Source: Halichoerus grypus | Taxonomy: Eukaryota > Chordata > Mammalia > Carnivora > Phocidae | Direction of reading: 5' to 3' | DNA length: 64,000 nt | NCBI RefSeq assembly: GCF_964656455.1 | Contig: NC_135716.1 | Coordinates: 80,936,484 to 81,000,483, forward strand | In this document: in pieces, positions 36,583 to 49,060 of the stretch | Position numbering within the stretch: position 1 is the stretch's first letter | Layout of the letters: the number at the start of each line of letters is the position of its first letter | Made by a program: the position numbers and the translations under genes | The notes under the pieces: model-generated | What the model was told of the DNA's origin: nothing | Databases searched by the model: none | The model's input: only the letters and a program-made list of their open reading frames with translations

Positions 36583-37419
36583 ATATCCCCTCACACTTGT
36601 CAAAATGGCTAAAATTAACAACAGAGGAAACAACAGATGTTGGTGAGGATGCAGAGAAAGGGGAACCCTCTTACACTGTTGGGAATGCAAGCTGATGCAG
36701 CCACTCTGGAAAACAGTATGGAGGTTTCTCAAAAAGTTAAAAATAGAGCTACCCAATGACCTAGCAATTGCGCTACTAGGTATTCATCCAAAGGATACAA
36801 AAATACTGATTGGAAGGGGCACATGCACCCTGATGTTCATAACAGTATTATCAACAATAGCTAAACTATGGAAAGAGCCCAAATGTTTATTGACTGATAA
36901 ATGAATAAAGAAGTTCTGGTAAATAGATAAAATATATTTTATATATTTATTATGAATATTTTGAATATTCATATTATGAATGTTTTATATATTTATTATG
37001 AATATTACTCAGCCATCAAAAAGAATGAAATTTTGTCATTTGCAATGACATGGATGGAGCTAGAGTGTATTATGCTAAGCGAAATAAGTCAGTCAGAGAA
37101 AGAAAAATACCATATGATTTCACTCATGTGTGGAATTAAGAAGCAAAACAGATGAACATAAGGGAAGGGGGGAAAAGGGAAAAAAGAGAAAGGGAAACAA
37201 ACTATAAGAGACTGTTTGATAGAGAACAAACTGAGGGGTGTTAGAGGAAAGTGGGTGGCAGTGGACTAGATTGGTGATGGATATTAAGGAGGGCACTTAA
37301 TATGATGAGCTTTGGGAATTGTATGTAAGTGATGAATCACTGAATTCTACTTCTGAAACCAACATTGCATATATGTTAACTAAGTAGAATTTAAATAAAA
37401 ATCTGACAAGAAAAAAAAA

Positions 37420-38905
37420 ACACAAGGAGAAATATATAATCTGAATAGACCTATATCTATTAAAGAAATTGAATTAATACTTAATAACCTTCCAAAAAAC
37501 AAAACACTATACTCAGATAGTGTTACTGGTAAATTCTATCAAATATTTAAGGAAAAATGATACCAATTCTCTATAATCTTTTCAGAAAATGGAAGTAGAG
37601 GGAACACTTCTAACTTATTCTATAAGGGCATTGCCAGCATCACCCTAATAAAGACCTTACAAGAAAAGAAAACTACAATATGGTTTCACTCATACGTGGA
37701 ATATAAGAAACAGTGCAAAGGATCATAGGGGAAGGGAGGGAAAACTGAATGGGAAGTCACTAGAGAGAGAGAAAAACCATGAGAGACACTTTAACTATAG
37801 AAAACAAACTGAGGGTTGCTGGATGGGCAGTGCGTGGGTGGAATGGGGTAATTGGGTGATGGGCATTAAGGAGGCATGTGATGTGATGAACACGGGTATA
37901 ATACACAACTGATAAATTATTGAACACTACATCTGAAACTAATGTACTATACGGCTAATTGAATTTAAATAATTAAAAAAGGAAAACTACGGACCAATAT
38001 CTCTCATGAACATAGAAGCAAAAATCTTCAACAAAATGTTAGCAAATTGGATCCAACAATTATAAAAGAGTTATATGCTGCAACCAGTTGGAATTTATCC
38101 CAAGTATACAGGTTACTTCAACATTCAAAAATCAACAAATGTAATCATCATGCAAACAGGCTAAAGAAGAAAAATCACATAACCATGTCAGTGGATGCAG
38201 AAAGAGCCTTTGACAAAGTCCAATACCCATTTATGATTAAAACTTTCAGCAAATTAGGAATAAAAGGGAACTTTCTCAACTTGATTAAAAAAAAAACCCT
38301 TAACAAAAACCCTACAGCTTATATTATACTTAAATTATGAGAAATTAGATGCTTTCCCCCTAATATCAAGAATAAGGCAAGAATACCACCCTCGCACCAG
38401 GCCTATCCAACATTGTATTCAAAGTCCTAGCTAATGCAATAAGACAAGAAAAGGCATACAGGTTGGGAAAGAAGAAATAAAACTTTCTGTTTACCAGTGA
38501 CCTATTTGTCTATACAGAAAATCCCAAAGAATTCAGAAGAAAAAAATTCTTGGAACTAATAAGCAATTATATAGTAAGGTTGCAGGTTAGTAAGGATCCA
38601 AGGTTAATGCACAAGTCAATTGCTTTCCTATTTACCAATAAGGAACAAGTGGAATTTAAAATTTAAAACACTATACATTTACAAGCAGCACCCCAAAAAT
38701 GAAATGCTTATGTATAAATATAACAAAAATATATGCAAATCTATATAAAGAAAACTATAAAACTTATGAAAGAAATAAAAGAAGTCCTGAATAAATGGAG
38801 AGATATCCCATGTTCATGGGTAGGAAGACTCAATATTTTCAAAATATTCAGTTTTTCCCAACTTGATCTATAGATTCAGTGCAACCCTAATCAAAACTCC
38901 AGCAA
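37420..38905 (+). repeat. old1: ancient L1 ORF2, right part
   Basis: After the duplicated acacaaggaga the ancient L1 continues: 'aatctgaatagacctatatc', 'aaactacggaccaatatctc', 'agcctttgacaaagtccaat' (RT region) and 'tcccatgttcatgggtagga'. It is interrupted by an L1 tail at 37677-37981 and ends about 38905 without a 3'UTR. Frames are broken throughout (longest 97 codons, 38047-38340). Confidence 0.9.
37677..37981 (+). mobile_element. 5'-truncated L1 (3'UTR only) inserted in old1
   Basis: About 305 bp comprising the last codons of ORF2 ('tggtttcactcatacgtgga'), the 3'UTR and the tail 'tgaatttaaataattaaaaa'. It is flanked by gaaaactac at 37668-37676 and 37982-37990, with old1 continuous across the site. 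Confidence 0.92.
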
Positions 38906-39084
38906 CATCCAAAGAAGTGACCTTTAATCTAGGAAACCTGAATGATAGGTAGGACACAGGCAAGAGATGGAGAGATAATTTCACTCTCCACGTAGAGGAA
39001 ACAGGATGTATGACATCTCTGCAGCAGAAAAAAACATAGTATGTTAGTAAACAAAAAGAAGAGAGCAGATTGGAAGGTGGCACC

Positions 39085-39830
39085 GAGTGAGGCTGCAGAA
39101 GAAAGTAAAGAGAAATCATGCAGGGTTTTAGACCAGCTGGGAGTTTATGCTAATGGGAATGGGAAAACACTTGTAGAGTTCTAGGCATAGACAGTATATA
39201 ATCAAATTTACGTTTTTAAATAAGACTATTCTGGTTACCCCATGGAAACTGGACTGGACAAGCATAAGGGTGTCTGTCAGGAAGAGTTAGAGAGCCACTG
39301 TGGCTGGAGGGACTCTAGAGGGGGTGGACCAAAGCATGAGGTGAAGCAGGATTAAGTGCGGAGACTTAGAGGTAGAATATGGGGACCGGATGAAAGGAAA
39401 GGAAGCACTGAAGTTGACTACTGGGTATTTGGTCTGAGCACTTGAGTAAATCATGGTGTCATTTCTAAGGGAAGGTGGGGACAGCAGAATGCCAGCTTTG
39501 TGGCAGGCTGCCTATGATGTGAGATATACTGGGGAGGGGGTGGCCGAGGGGGTGGCAACATGGAGAGGCCAAACCTGAGACTTATATAAGAGTCTAGAGC
39601 CACACAGAGCTCTTTGACTGAAGCTGCAGGAGTCCACAGATAGCCTGGGAAAAGAGTAATGTACAGAAGTCAGAGGAAAGGCAGCATTTACCAGTTAGGA
39701 TAACCAAGCAGAGGAATTGAATAACAGCAAGAGGCAGAAGGAAAACTAATACAGTTTGGTGTCAGAGAGGCCAGGGAAGAATGTTTCAAGGAGGAAGAAA
39801 TGGTTGACCATGTGCCTAGAGTCAGCTAAA
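39085..39830 (+). repeat. Ancient mammalian interspersed repeat (family not named)
   Basis: Several blocks occur in the order of an old repeat common in mammals: 'ggttttagaccagctgggag', 'ctattctggttaccc', 'attaagtgcggagacttaga', 'tttggtctgagcacttgagt', and 'agagaggccagggaagaatg' with 'gtttcaaggaggaagaaatg'. I recognise the block order but not with enough certainty to give the family, and divergence is high. Confidence 0.5.
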
Positions 39831-41052
39831 AAGAGTCCTCAGAGCATAGAGACATGGAGCTCACTGCAGCTGCCATCAATGGGTGCAAGCATTGGTGGCA
39901 AAGAGAGGCTGAATCATAATGGAATGGAGGGAGACGTGATGAGGGTGAAGAACTGCAGAAAGCAAGGATGGAGGCCCAAAGTCCCCTCAGAGGACTTAGA
40001 GGGGGCTATCATTGAGAGAACAATACACCAGAAGTGTCCATATGCAGGTATTGGTTTGGCCCTCTGGTTGCTGGCACCAAGGGTCCACAGGCTTCAGAGC
40101 ATCCTTGCAGCCAGTGTCTTCTCTGTGGCCAACCCCAACATGTGGCAGCATGGTCACCCCCATAACTGGATTCTCAGGACACAGGATTTCATTTGGGTAC
40201 TGTGGATTCAGAGAGGTGGTGGCTTTTTGAGACTTTTCTAAGTGTTCTGAAGAGTAGGAAATTAAGTGAGGAGGCTCTGGCCCTGTCTCTGGAAGGGCAT
40301 GAAAAGAGAGTACTCTCCAGATTAAGAAAAGGTTCTCTGGACGTGAGGGATAAACAGAGATCTTTGGGTCTTTGGCAGCACTCAGTCAGAGGCCAATATC
40401 AGGATGCCACTGTGTGCGCTAAACCCAGGGACTTTGTGTGTCTGAGGGTGGGACCCCAGGGAGGAATAAGGCAAACTTCTCTCCAGTCTCACCTGCTAAA
40501 TCCTGCTGTGATTAAGGCTGACCCCCTGAGACCCAAGAGGCATGGTGTACAGCCCCAGGTGGGCACACCTGCTCACCATCCTGTCTGGGTCCTTGCCCCC
40601 ATCCCCTCCCCTGCCTCTTACCTGTGTACAGGGGATGTGTCTCGGGCTCTCTGGGACACAGCAACCCCTGACTTCAGAACACTCCACTTAAGCCCTCCCT
40701 TCCAAGGCCTTCGTCCTCAAGTCACTACCTCTGTAAAGCCCTAACTGGGGATGGGTATGGATTACATTTCTCTGCCCCTTGTGCTCCCAAGCACAGGGCA
40801 CCCACAGCCTGGCACACACCAGGAAACACAAGCATGGCAGTGCCTGGTCGTCACTGCCCTCTAGGCATCCCCAGAACCCACTTGCTGCCTGGCCCACCCC
40901 AGGGCCACTCCAGCCCCAGTCTTACTGGAGTGCTGTGGGTTGGCTATGCAACAACTTCAGTGGACAGAGCAGCCACCTTGGGCTCTGAGCACTCACCCTG
41001 GCTCCAACCTGCAGGTTGTGCAGTGATGCGATGTTTGCTTTAAAGACTCTGT
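39831..41052. other. GC-richer unique sequence
   Basis: No repeat is recognised. It contains the longest open frame outside recognisable repeats, 40193-40744 (+, 183 codons), which overlaps 39756-40241 in another frame. The frame has no domain, and there is no splice or promoter context that would make it a gene. Confidence 0.45.
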
Positions 41053-41262
41053 CTGGGCGCCTGGGTGGCTCTGTCATTAAGCGTCTTCCTTTCGGCTCAG
41101 GTCATGGTCCCAGGGTCCTGGGATCAAGCCCCGCAAAGGGCTCCCTACTCCATGCAGAGTCTGTTTCTCCCTCTCCCACTCCCCCTGCTTGTGTTCCCTC
41201 TCTCTGCTGTGTCTCTCTCTGTCAAATAAATAAATAAAATCTTTAAAAATAAATAAATAAAA
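41053..41262 (+). repeat. CAN SINE
   Basis: 'tgggcgcctgggtggctctg' head, 'tcctgggatcaagccccgca', and the arctoid-type 'tctctctctgtcaaataaat' ending with a long AAATAAAT tail. The flanking duplication is taaagactctgt (41041-41052) and taaagactctat (41263-41274). Confidence 0.95.
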
Positions 41263-41274
41263 TAAAGACTCTAT

Positions 41275-41869
41275 GCCTTTGTGAAATTTGCATCAAGGCT
41301 CAGGTTGGGCCTGTCTCAGCCAGGTTCCAGTCCCTTTATCCCAGCGAGGTGAAGTGAATGGATGCTCCCTAAAGACAGACCTTGCCCACCAAATTGGGCT
41401 CTAGCACAGAGTATTGCCCAATAAACATTGAAGCAAAGAAGGACAGAGGGCGGGAAGGAAGGACAGAATTCCACATAGAGCTTGCTATATTCGCTGACCA
41501 CAGCTCAGACTTCAAAACGTTCTGAAACGGCTCCTCAAAAACAAGGCTTTTTTGCACTACCCTTTAGCCCCTGTAATCCAGATGTGCCGGCAGGCTCCTA
41601 TTCAATTCCTACTCAACCCCAACTCCATGATTTTATTAATTATTCCTCCATCTTGGAAATCCCTCTGCCTATTTCCAAACTAATTCTTCATACATAATTT
41701 CTCTCTAGTAAACTTAGATATTTTTTGTTTTCTTCATAAAATTAGATTTTAAGCATTTGCAGAGGAGCAAAAAGCACATACTTCATTTCCATCCCCCACT
41801 ACAACTGGCAGACTCTTAAATATTTACTAGGTGGTGGGTATTAGGTAAATTCTTAACTGAGTAAGGCTT
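41275..41869. other. Unique sequence
   Basis: No repeat or coding region was recognised. Confidence 0.45.
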
Positions 41870-43189
41870 TTTGTTTTTAAACAAAATCTTTTTTATTGTG
41901 AAATATCACATATACAAAAGTATACAAAACAAATATTACAGTTTAATGGGTTTTCACCTCTCAGCTCAGAGTAACCCTCTCTTGACCTACTGGGTAACCA
42001 CATTCATGCTTACCATGTAAGCATATATTCTTAAACAAAATGGCTCAGTTTTGTTGGGTTTTTAGAACTTAATATAAATAGAATCAAACAATAAGTGTTC
42101 TCATGTCTTGCTTCTCTTATTCAACATGTTTGTAGATTCATCCAAGCTGTTTTTGTGTATGTTGAGCAATATTTGAAGGAAAGAACCATAAATTGTTTAC
42201 CTTGCCCTGTTGATAAACCTCTGGGCTGTTTCCAGAGTGTAGCTATCATGCATACCTTTTGTGCATGTTTCTTGGTTGCTTTGGGGGTAGAGTGACTGGG
42301 CTATTGGATATGCATATCTTTGACTTTATTAGATGATGCCAAGCAGTTCTTCAAAGGCACTGTTTATGCCATTGTAAACCGTTGATAAGAACTGGGGCAG
42401 CTGTACATTCTCAACAGTGTTCAGTATTTTCAGTCTTCTTAATTTCACCCATTCTCAGAAGGTATCAGAGACAACTCACTGAGCACCTTTTCATATAGAT
42501 GTTGGCCATTTGGATATCATTTTTTGTGAACTGCTGGTTAATACCCATTTTCCTAGTGGGTTGTCTTTTTCTTATTCATTGATAAGATTTTTACTCATAG
42601 ATTTGAATTCTACTTATTTGTGTTGCAAATATCCACTCTCAGAGGTTGCCTCTTCATTTTCTTAATGGTATCATTTAATAAGTTAAAATCCAAATATTAA
42701 TAGAAAAAAATTTACCTCATCTTTCACCTTAAGGTTTAGTTTTTTTTTCTGTTAAGTTTAAGAAATCTTTTCCTGTCTCAAGGCTTACTGCTTGGTTTTC
42801 ATATTTAAATCTGCAATCTAGTGGAATTGATTTTTGTGTATGATGTGAGGTAGGTATCGAGGCTTTTTTATTTTTTTTAGAAATTTGTTCATTTTTCCTA
42901 TGTTTCAAAGTTGTTCATAATGCCCTCCTATCTTCTTATTATCTTTATAATATCCACAGGGTCTCTAATGATTTCATTTTTATTACTAATATTGATTATG
43001 TGTGCCTTTTCTTTTCTTAAAGTCTTAATGAGGATTTGTCAATTTTAGAAATCTTAACAAAGAGCAAAACTTAGATTTGTTGGTTTTCTCTATTATACAT
43101 TTATTTTCTAATTTATTGTTCTTTACTTTTATCTTTATTTCCTCTCTTCTACTATCAGTTTAATTTTGCTTTCTCCCTATAACTTCTTC
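41870..43189 (-). repeat. old2: ancient L1 (minus), 3' part
   Basis: Reading left to right this is the reverse of an old L1: 3'UTR ('tattgtgaaatatcacatat'), ORF2 C-terminal region ('tgataaacctctgggctgtt', 'ggccatttggatatcatttt'), then ORF2 further upstream ('agtggaattgatttttgtgt', 'gaggatttgtcaattttaga'). It is cut at 43190 by L1E. The same ancient element continues at 53029. Confidence 0.86.
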
Positions 43190-43439
43190 TTTTTTAATTT
43201 AATTTTATTTAAATTCAACTAATTAACATATAGTGTATTATTAGTTTCAGAGGTAGAGTTCAATGATTCATCACTTGCATATAACACACAGTGATCATTA
43301 CATCATGTGCCCTCCTTAATGCCCATTACTCAGTTACCCCATCCTTCCACCCAGCTCCCCTCCACCAATCCTCAGTTTGTTTCTTACTGTAAAGAGTCTC
43401 TTATTGGTTTCATCTTATTTTATTTTTCCCTCCCTTCCC

Positions 43440-46400
43440 CTATGATCCTCTGTTTTGTTTCTTAAATTCCACATGAGTGAAATCATATAATTTTCTTTCT
43501 CTGATTGACTTATTTTGCTTAGCATAATACCCTCTAGTTCCATCCATGTCATTGCAAATGGTAAGATTTCTTTTTACTGATGGTGGAGAAATATTCCATT
43601 GTATATATATAGCAGAGGTTGATAGACATCTGGGCTCTTTCCATAGTTCGGCTTTCGTGGACCTTGCTGCTATACACATTGGGGTGCATGTGTGCCTTCT
43701 GACCACTACATTTGTATTTTGGGTAAATACCAGGTAGTACAAATGCTTGGTCACAGGGTAGCTCTATTTTTAACTTTTTGAGGAACCTCCATACCATTTT
43801 CTAGAGTGGATGCACCAGACTGCATTCCCCCCAACAGCGTAAGAGGGTTCTACTTTCTTCACATACTCACCAACATTTGTTGTCTCCTGACTTGTTTTTT
43901 AGCCATTGTGACTGGTGTGAGGTGGTATCTGATTGTGCTTTTGATTTGTATTTCCCTGATGCCAAGTGATGTTGAGCATTTTTTCATTTGTATGCCTTCT
44001 TTGGAGAAATGTCTATTAATGTCTTCTGCCCATTTCTTGACTGGATTATTTGTTCTTTGGGTGTTGACTTTGGTAAATTCCTTATAGATTTTGGATACTA
44101 ACCCTTTATCAGATTTGTCATTTGCAAATATCGTCTCCCATTCTGTAGGTTGTCTTTTAGTTTTGTCAACTGTTTGTTTTGCTGTGCAAAAGCTTATTAT
44201 CCTGACGAAGTCCCAATAGTTCATTTTTACCTTTGTTTCCCTTGCCTTTGGAGATGTGTCTAGCAAAAAGTTGCTGTGGCCGAGGTCACAGTGGTTATTG
44301 CCTGTGTTCTCCTCCAGGATTTTGACGGATTCCTGTCTCACATTTAGGTATTTCATCCATTTGAGTCTATTTTTGTGTATGGTGTAAGAAAATGGCTGAG
44401 TTTCATTCTTCTGCATGTGGCTGTCCAATTTGCCAACATAATTTGTTGAAGAGACTGTCTTTTTTCCATTAGATATTCTTTCCTGTTTTCTTGAAGATTA
44501 GTTGACCAAAGAATTTGGGTCCATTTCTAGGCTCTCTATTCTGTTCCATTGATCTATATGTCTGTTTTTGTGCCAGTACCATACTGTCTTGATGATGACA
44601 ACTTTGAAATAATAGCTTGAAGTCCGGAATTGTGATGTCATAAGTTTTTGTTTTCTATTTCAAAATTCTGCTGGCTATTTAGGGTCTTTTTTGATTCCAT
44701 ACAAATTTTAGGATTATTTGTTCCATCTCTGTGAAAAATATCTATGATATTTTGATAGGGATTGCATTGAATGTGTAGATCGCTCTGGGAAGCATAGACA
44801 TTTTAACAATATTTATTCTTCTAATCCATGAGCATGAATGTTTTTCCATTTCTTTGTGTCACCCTCAATTTCATTCATAAGTATTCTGTAGTTTTTGAGT
44901 ACACATCCTTTACCTCTTTGGTTAGGTTTATTCCTAGGTATCTTAGGGTTTCAGGTACAATTGTAAATAGGATCAATTCCTTAATTTCTCTTCCTTCTGT
45001 CTTATTGTTAGTGTATAGAAATGCAACTGATTTTGGTGCATTTATTTTATATCCTGCCACGTTGCTGAATTCCTCTATGAGTTCTAGCAATTTTGGGGTG
45101 GAGTCTTTTGGGTTTTCCACATAAAGTATTATGTCATCTGTGAAGAGTGAGAGTTTGACTTCTTCTTTGCTGATTTGGAAGCCTTTTATTTCTTTTTGTT
45201 GTCTGATTGCTGAGACTAGGACTTATAGTACTATGTTGAACAACAGTGGCGAGAGTGGGCATCCCCATCATGTTCCTGACCTTAGGGGAAAAGCTCTGAG
45301 TTTTTCCCCATTGAGAATGATATTCACTGTGGGCTTTTCGTAGATGGCTTTTTATGATTTTGAGGTATGTTCCCTCTATCCCTACATTGTGGGAAGTTTT
45401 AATTAAGAAAGGATGCTGTACTTTGTCAAATGCTTTTTCTGCATCTATTGAGAGGATCATATGGTTCTTGTTCTTTTATTACTGTATTGTATCACATCGG
45501 TTGATTTGCAGATGTTGAATAAGGAATAAAGGAGTAAGGAATAAATCCCACTTATTCATGGTGAGTAATCCTTTTAATGTAACTGTTGGATCCTATTGGC
45601 GAGTATCTTGGTGAGAATTTTGACCTCCATGTTCATCAAGGATATTGGTCTGTAATTCTCCTTTCTGATGGGGTTTTTGTCTGGTTTTGGGATCAAGATA
45701 ATCCTGGCCTCATAGAAGAAGTTTGGAAGTTTGCTTTCCATTTTAATTTTTTGAAACAGCTTCAGAAGAATAGGTATTAATTTTTCTTGAAATGTTTGGT
45801 AGAATTCCCTTGGGAAGCCATCTGGCCCTGGACTCATGTTTATTGGGAGATTTTTGATTACTGCTTCAATTTCCTTGCTGGTTATGGATCTGTTCAGGTT
45901 TTCTATTTCTCCCTGCTTCAGTTTTGGTAGTTTATAAGTTTCCAGGAATGCATCCATTTCTTCCAGATTGCCTAATTTGTTGGCATATAGTTGCTCATAA
46001 TATGTTCTTAAAATTGTCTGTATTTCCTTGGTGTTGGTCATGATCTATCTTCTTTCATTCATAATTTTATTAATTTGGGTCCTTTCTTTTTTCTTTTTGA
46101 TAAGTCTGGCTAGGGGCTTGTCAATCTTATTAATTCTTTCAAAGAACCAGCTTCTAGTTTCATTGATCTGTTCTACTGTTCTTCTGGTTTCTATTTCATT
46201 GATTTCTGCTCTAATCTTTATAATTTCTCTTCTTCTGCTTGTTTAAGGCCTTATTTGCTGTTTTATCTCCAGCTGCTTTAGGTATAAGTTTAGCTTGTAT
46301 ATTTGAGACTTTTCTAATTTTTTGAGAAAGGCTTGTATTGCTATATACTTCCCTCTGAGGACTGCCTTTGCTGCATCCCAAAGGTTTTGAACAGCTGAGT

Positions 46401-47234
46401 TTTCATTTTCATTTGTTTCCATGAATTTTTTTAATTCTTCTTTAATTTCCTGGTTGACCCATTCATTCTTTAGTAGGATGCTCTTTAGCTTCCAAGTATT
46501 TGAGTTCCTTCCAAATTTCCTCTTGTGATTGAGTTCAAGTTTCAAAGCACTGTGGTCTGAAAATATGCAGGAAATAATCCCAACATTTTGGTATCGGTTG
46601 AGACCTGATTTGTGAACCAGTATGTGACCTATTCTGGAGAATATTCCAGGTGCACTCAAGAAGAATGTGTATTCTATTGCTTTAGGATGGAATACTCTGA
46701 ATATATCTATGAAGTCGATCTGGTCCAGTGTGTCACTCAAAGCCCTTTCTCCTTATTGATATTCTGCTTAGATGATCTGTGCATTGCTGTGAGTGGAGTG
46801 TTGAAGTCCCCTACTATTATTGTATTATTATCAATGTGCTTCTTTAATTTGATTATTAATTGGTTTATATATTTGGCTGCTCCCAAATTAGGAGCATAAA
46901 TATTTATAGTTGTTAGATCTTCCTGTTGTATAGACCCTTTAAGTATGATAGTGTCCCTCTTCCTCCCTTACTACAGTCTTTGATTAAACATCTAATTTTC
47001 TAATATGAGGATTGCTACCCCAGCTTTCTTTTGAGGTCCATTAGCATGATAAATGGTTCTCCAACCCCTCACTTTCAATCTGAAAGTGCCTTTAGGTCTA
47101 AAATGAGTCTCTTGTAGACAGCATATGGATGGGTCTTGCTTTTTTATCCAATCTAATACTCTGTGTCTTCTGATTGGAGCATTTAGCCCATTTACATTCA
47201 GAGTAACTATTGAAAGATATGAATTTAGTGCCAT
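43440..47234 (-). pseudogene. L1E ORF2 (endonuclease/reverse transcriptase), broken
   Basis: The frame starts at 47234 with MALNSYLSIVTLNVNGLN and reads 80 codons before a stop. Endonuclease and linker sequence continues from 46740 ('MSDTLDQIDFIDIFRVFHP') and the RT front from 46041 ('[17 protein letters not shown]', '[18 protein letters not shown]'). The RT catalytic motif reads FTDD (45133-45144). The C-terminal frame 44428-43859 and the last frame to 43440 complete the gene. Multiple frameshifts separate these blocks. Confidence 0.93.
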
Positions 47235-48000
47235 TGTATTACCCGTAAAGTCCCAGTTTCTGTAGATTATCTGTTTCTTTCTGGGCTATGTTACTTTTGG
47301 GTTCTCCCTTTGCTTACAGGATCCCCTTTAATATTTCTTGCAGGCCGGGTTTAGTGGTCACATATTCTTTTAGTTTCTGTTTTTCCTGGAAGCTCTTTAT
47401 CTCTCCTTCCCTTCTGAATGACAGCCTTGCTGGATAAAGTATTCTTGGCTGCATGTTTTTCTCAGTTACTACCCTGAATATATCATGCCAGCACTTTATA
47501 GTCTGCCAGGTCTCTGTGGATAGGTCTACTGCCAGTCTAATGTTCCTATCCCTGTAGATTAAGAACCTCTTTTCTCAAAGAAAGAGAAATTAAGGAGTCA
47601 ATCCCATTTATTATTGCACCCACAACCATAAGATACCTAGAAATAAACCTAACCAAAGAGGCAAAGGATCTGTACTCAGAAAACTATAGAACACTCTGAA
47701 AGAAAATGAGGAACACAAAGAAATGGAAAAACATTTCACACTCATGGATAGGAAAAATAAGTATTGTTAAAATGTTTATGCTACCCAGAGCAATCTACAC
47801 ATTCAAAACAATCCCTACCCAATGCCATCAGCATTTTTCACAAAGCTGGAAAAAATAATCCTAAAATTTGTATGGAATCAGAAGAGGCCCTGAATAGCCA
47901 AAGGAATGTTGAAAGAGAAAACCAAAGTGGGTGGCATCACAATTCCAGACTTCAAGCTCTATTACAAAGCTGTCATCATCAAGATAGTATGGTACAAGCA

Positions 48001-48001
<1 letters not shown>

Positions 48002-48032
<31 letters not shown>
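48002..48032. repeat. Uninterrupted A31 tract within L1 ORF2
   Basis: Thirty-one consecutive A residues in the position of a short A-run (gcacaaaaacag) in the sister copies at 14421 and 32041. Confidence 0.95.
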
Positions 48033-48033
<1 letters not shown>

Positions 48034-49027
48034 ACATAAATCAATGGAACAGAATAGAGAACCAGAAATGGACCATCAACTCTATGGTCAACTAATCTTT
48101 GACAAAGCAGGAAAGAACATCCAATGGAAAAAAGACAATGTCTTCAACAAATGGTGTTGGAAAAATTGGACAGCCACATGCAGAAGAATGGAACTCAACC
48201 ATTTTGCTACACCACACACAAAAATAGACCCAAATGGATGAAAGACCTAAATGTGAGACAGGAATCCATCAAAATCCTAGAGGAGAACACAGGCAACAAC
48301 CACTGTGACCTCGGCCACAGCAACTTCTTGCTAGACACATCTCCAAAGGCAAGGGAAACAAAGGCAAAAATGAACTATTGGGACTTCCTCAAGATAAAAA
48401 GCTTTTACACAACAAAGGAAGCAGTCAATAAAACCAAAAACAACCTATGGAATGGGAGAAGATATTTGCAAATGACATATCAGATAAGGGGCTAGTATCC
48501 AAAATCTATAAAGAACTTGTCAAACTCAACAGTCAAAGAACAAATAATCCAGTCAAGAAATAGGCAGAATACATGAACAGACATTTCTCCAAAGAAAACA
48601 TACAAATGGCCAACAGACACATGAAAACATGCTCCACATCATTCAGCATCAGGGAAATACAAATCAAAACCACAATGAGATACCACCTCACACCAGTTAG
48701 AATGGCTAAAATTAACAAGTCAGGAAATGATAGATGTTGATGAAGACACAAAGAAAGGGGAATCCTCCTACACTGTTGGTGGGAATGCAAACTGGTACAG
48801 CCACTCTGGAAAACACTATGGAGGTTCCTCAGGAAGTTGAAAATAGAACTACCCTATGACTTAGCAATTGCACTACTGGTTATTAACCCCAAAAATACGA
48901 ATGTAGTGATCTGAAGGCACACATGCACCCCAATGTTTATAGCAACAATGTCCACAATAGCCAAACTATGGAAAGAGCCCAGATGTCCATCAACAGATGA
49001 CATGGATAAAGAAGATGTGGTCTAGCT

Positions 49028-49056
<29 letters not shown>
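49028..49056. repeat. (TA)n microsatellite near the L1G ORF2 end
   Basis: A TA dinucleotide run followed by acacac. It occupies the same L1 position as the expanded TA/TG tract in L1A. Confidence 0.9.

Positions 49057-49060
<4 letters not shown>

Larger units (their letters stand above)
26171..37155 (+). pseudogene. L1B ORF2, split by L1C and heavily broken
   Basis: The ORF2 start codon reads TTG at 26171 in the context where the sister copies have ATG. The endonuclease begins here and is cut at 26604 by L1C; the frame family resumes at 33698 with 'ggggactttaacaccccac'. Readable later blocks are the linker (about 34240-34560), the RT start '[17 protein letters not shown]' (near 34690), and C-terminal frames at 35641, 35858, 36112 and 36353. 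Private lesions include deletions at 36295 and 36328, an insert-like ttga at 35642, and a degraded RT catalytic site near 35370. The segment 35155-36582 exists again, inverted, at 51543-52970. Confidence 0.92.
25225..37419 (+). mobile_element. L1B: old carnivore L1 inserted in old1, itself split by L1C
   Basis: The element starts with a typical L1 5' end (aagatggcag at 25238, YY1-like) and ends in an A-rich tail. It is bounded by acacaaggaga at 25214-25224 and 37420-37430, and old1 reads across the empty site. Its own sequence is 25225-26604 plus 33686-37419; the middle is L1C. The 5'UTR carries a SINE. At about 25977 the 5'UTR jumps directly to the C-terminal part of ORF1, so roughly 2 kb of 5'UTR and ORF1 are deleted. 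ORF1 retains only about the last 35 codons (25978-26085). The 3'UTR ends without the later 3' block seen in L1C and L1F, consistent with an older subfamily. Confidence 0.94.
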
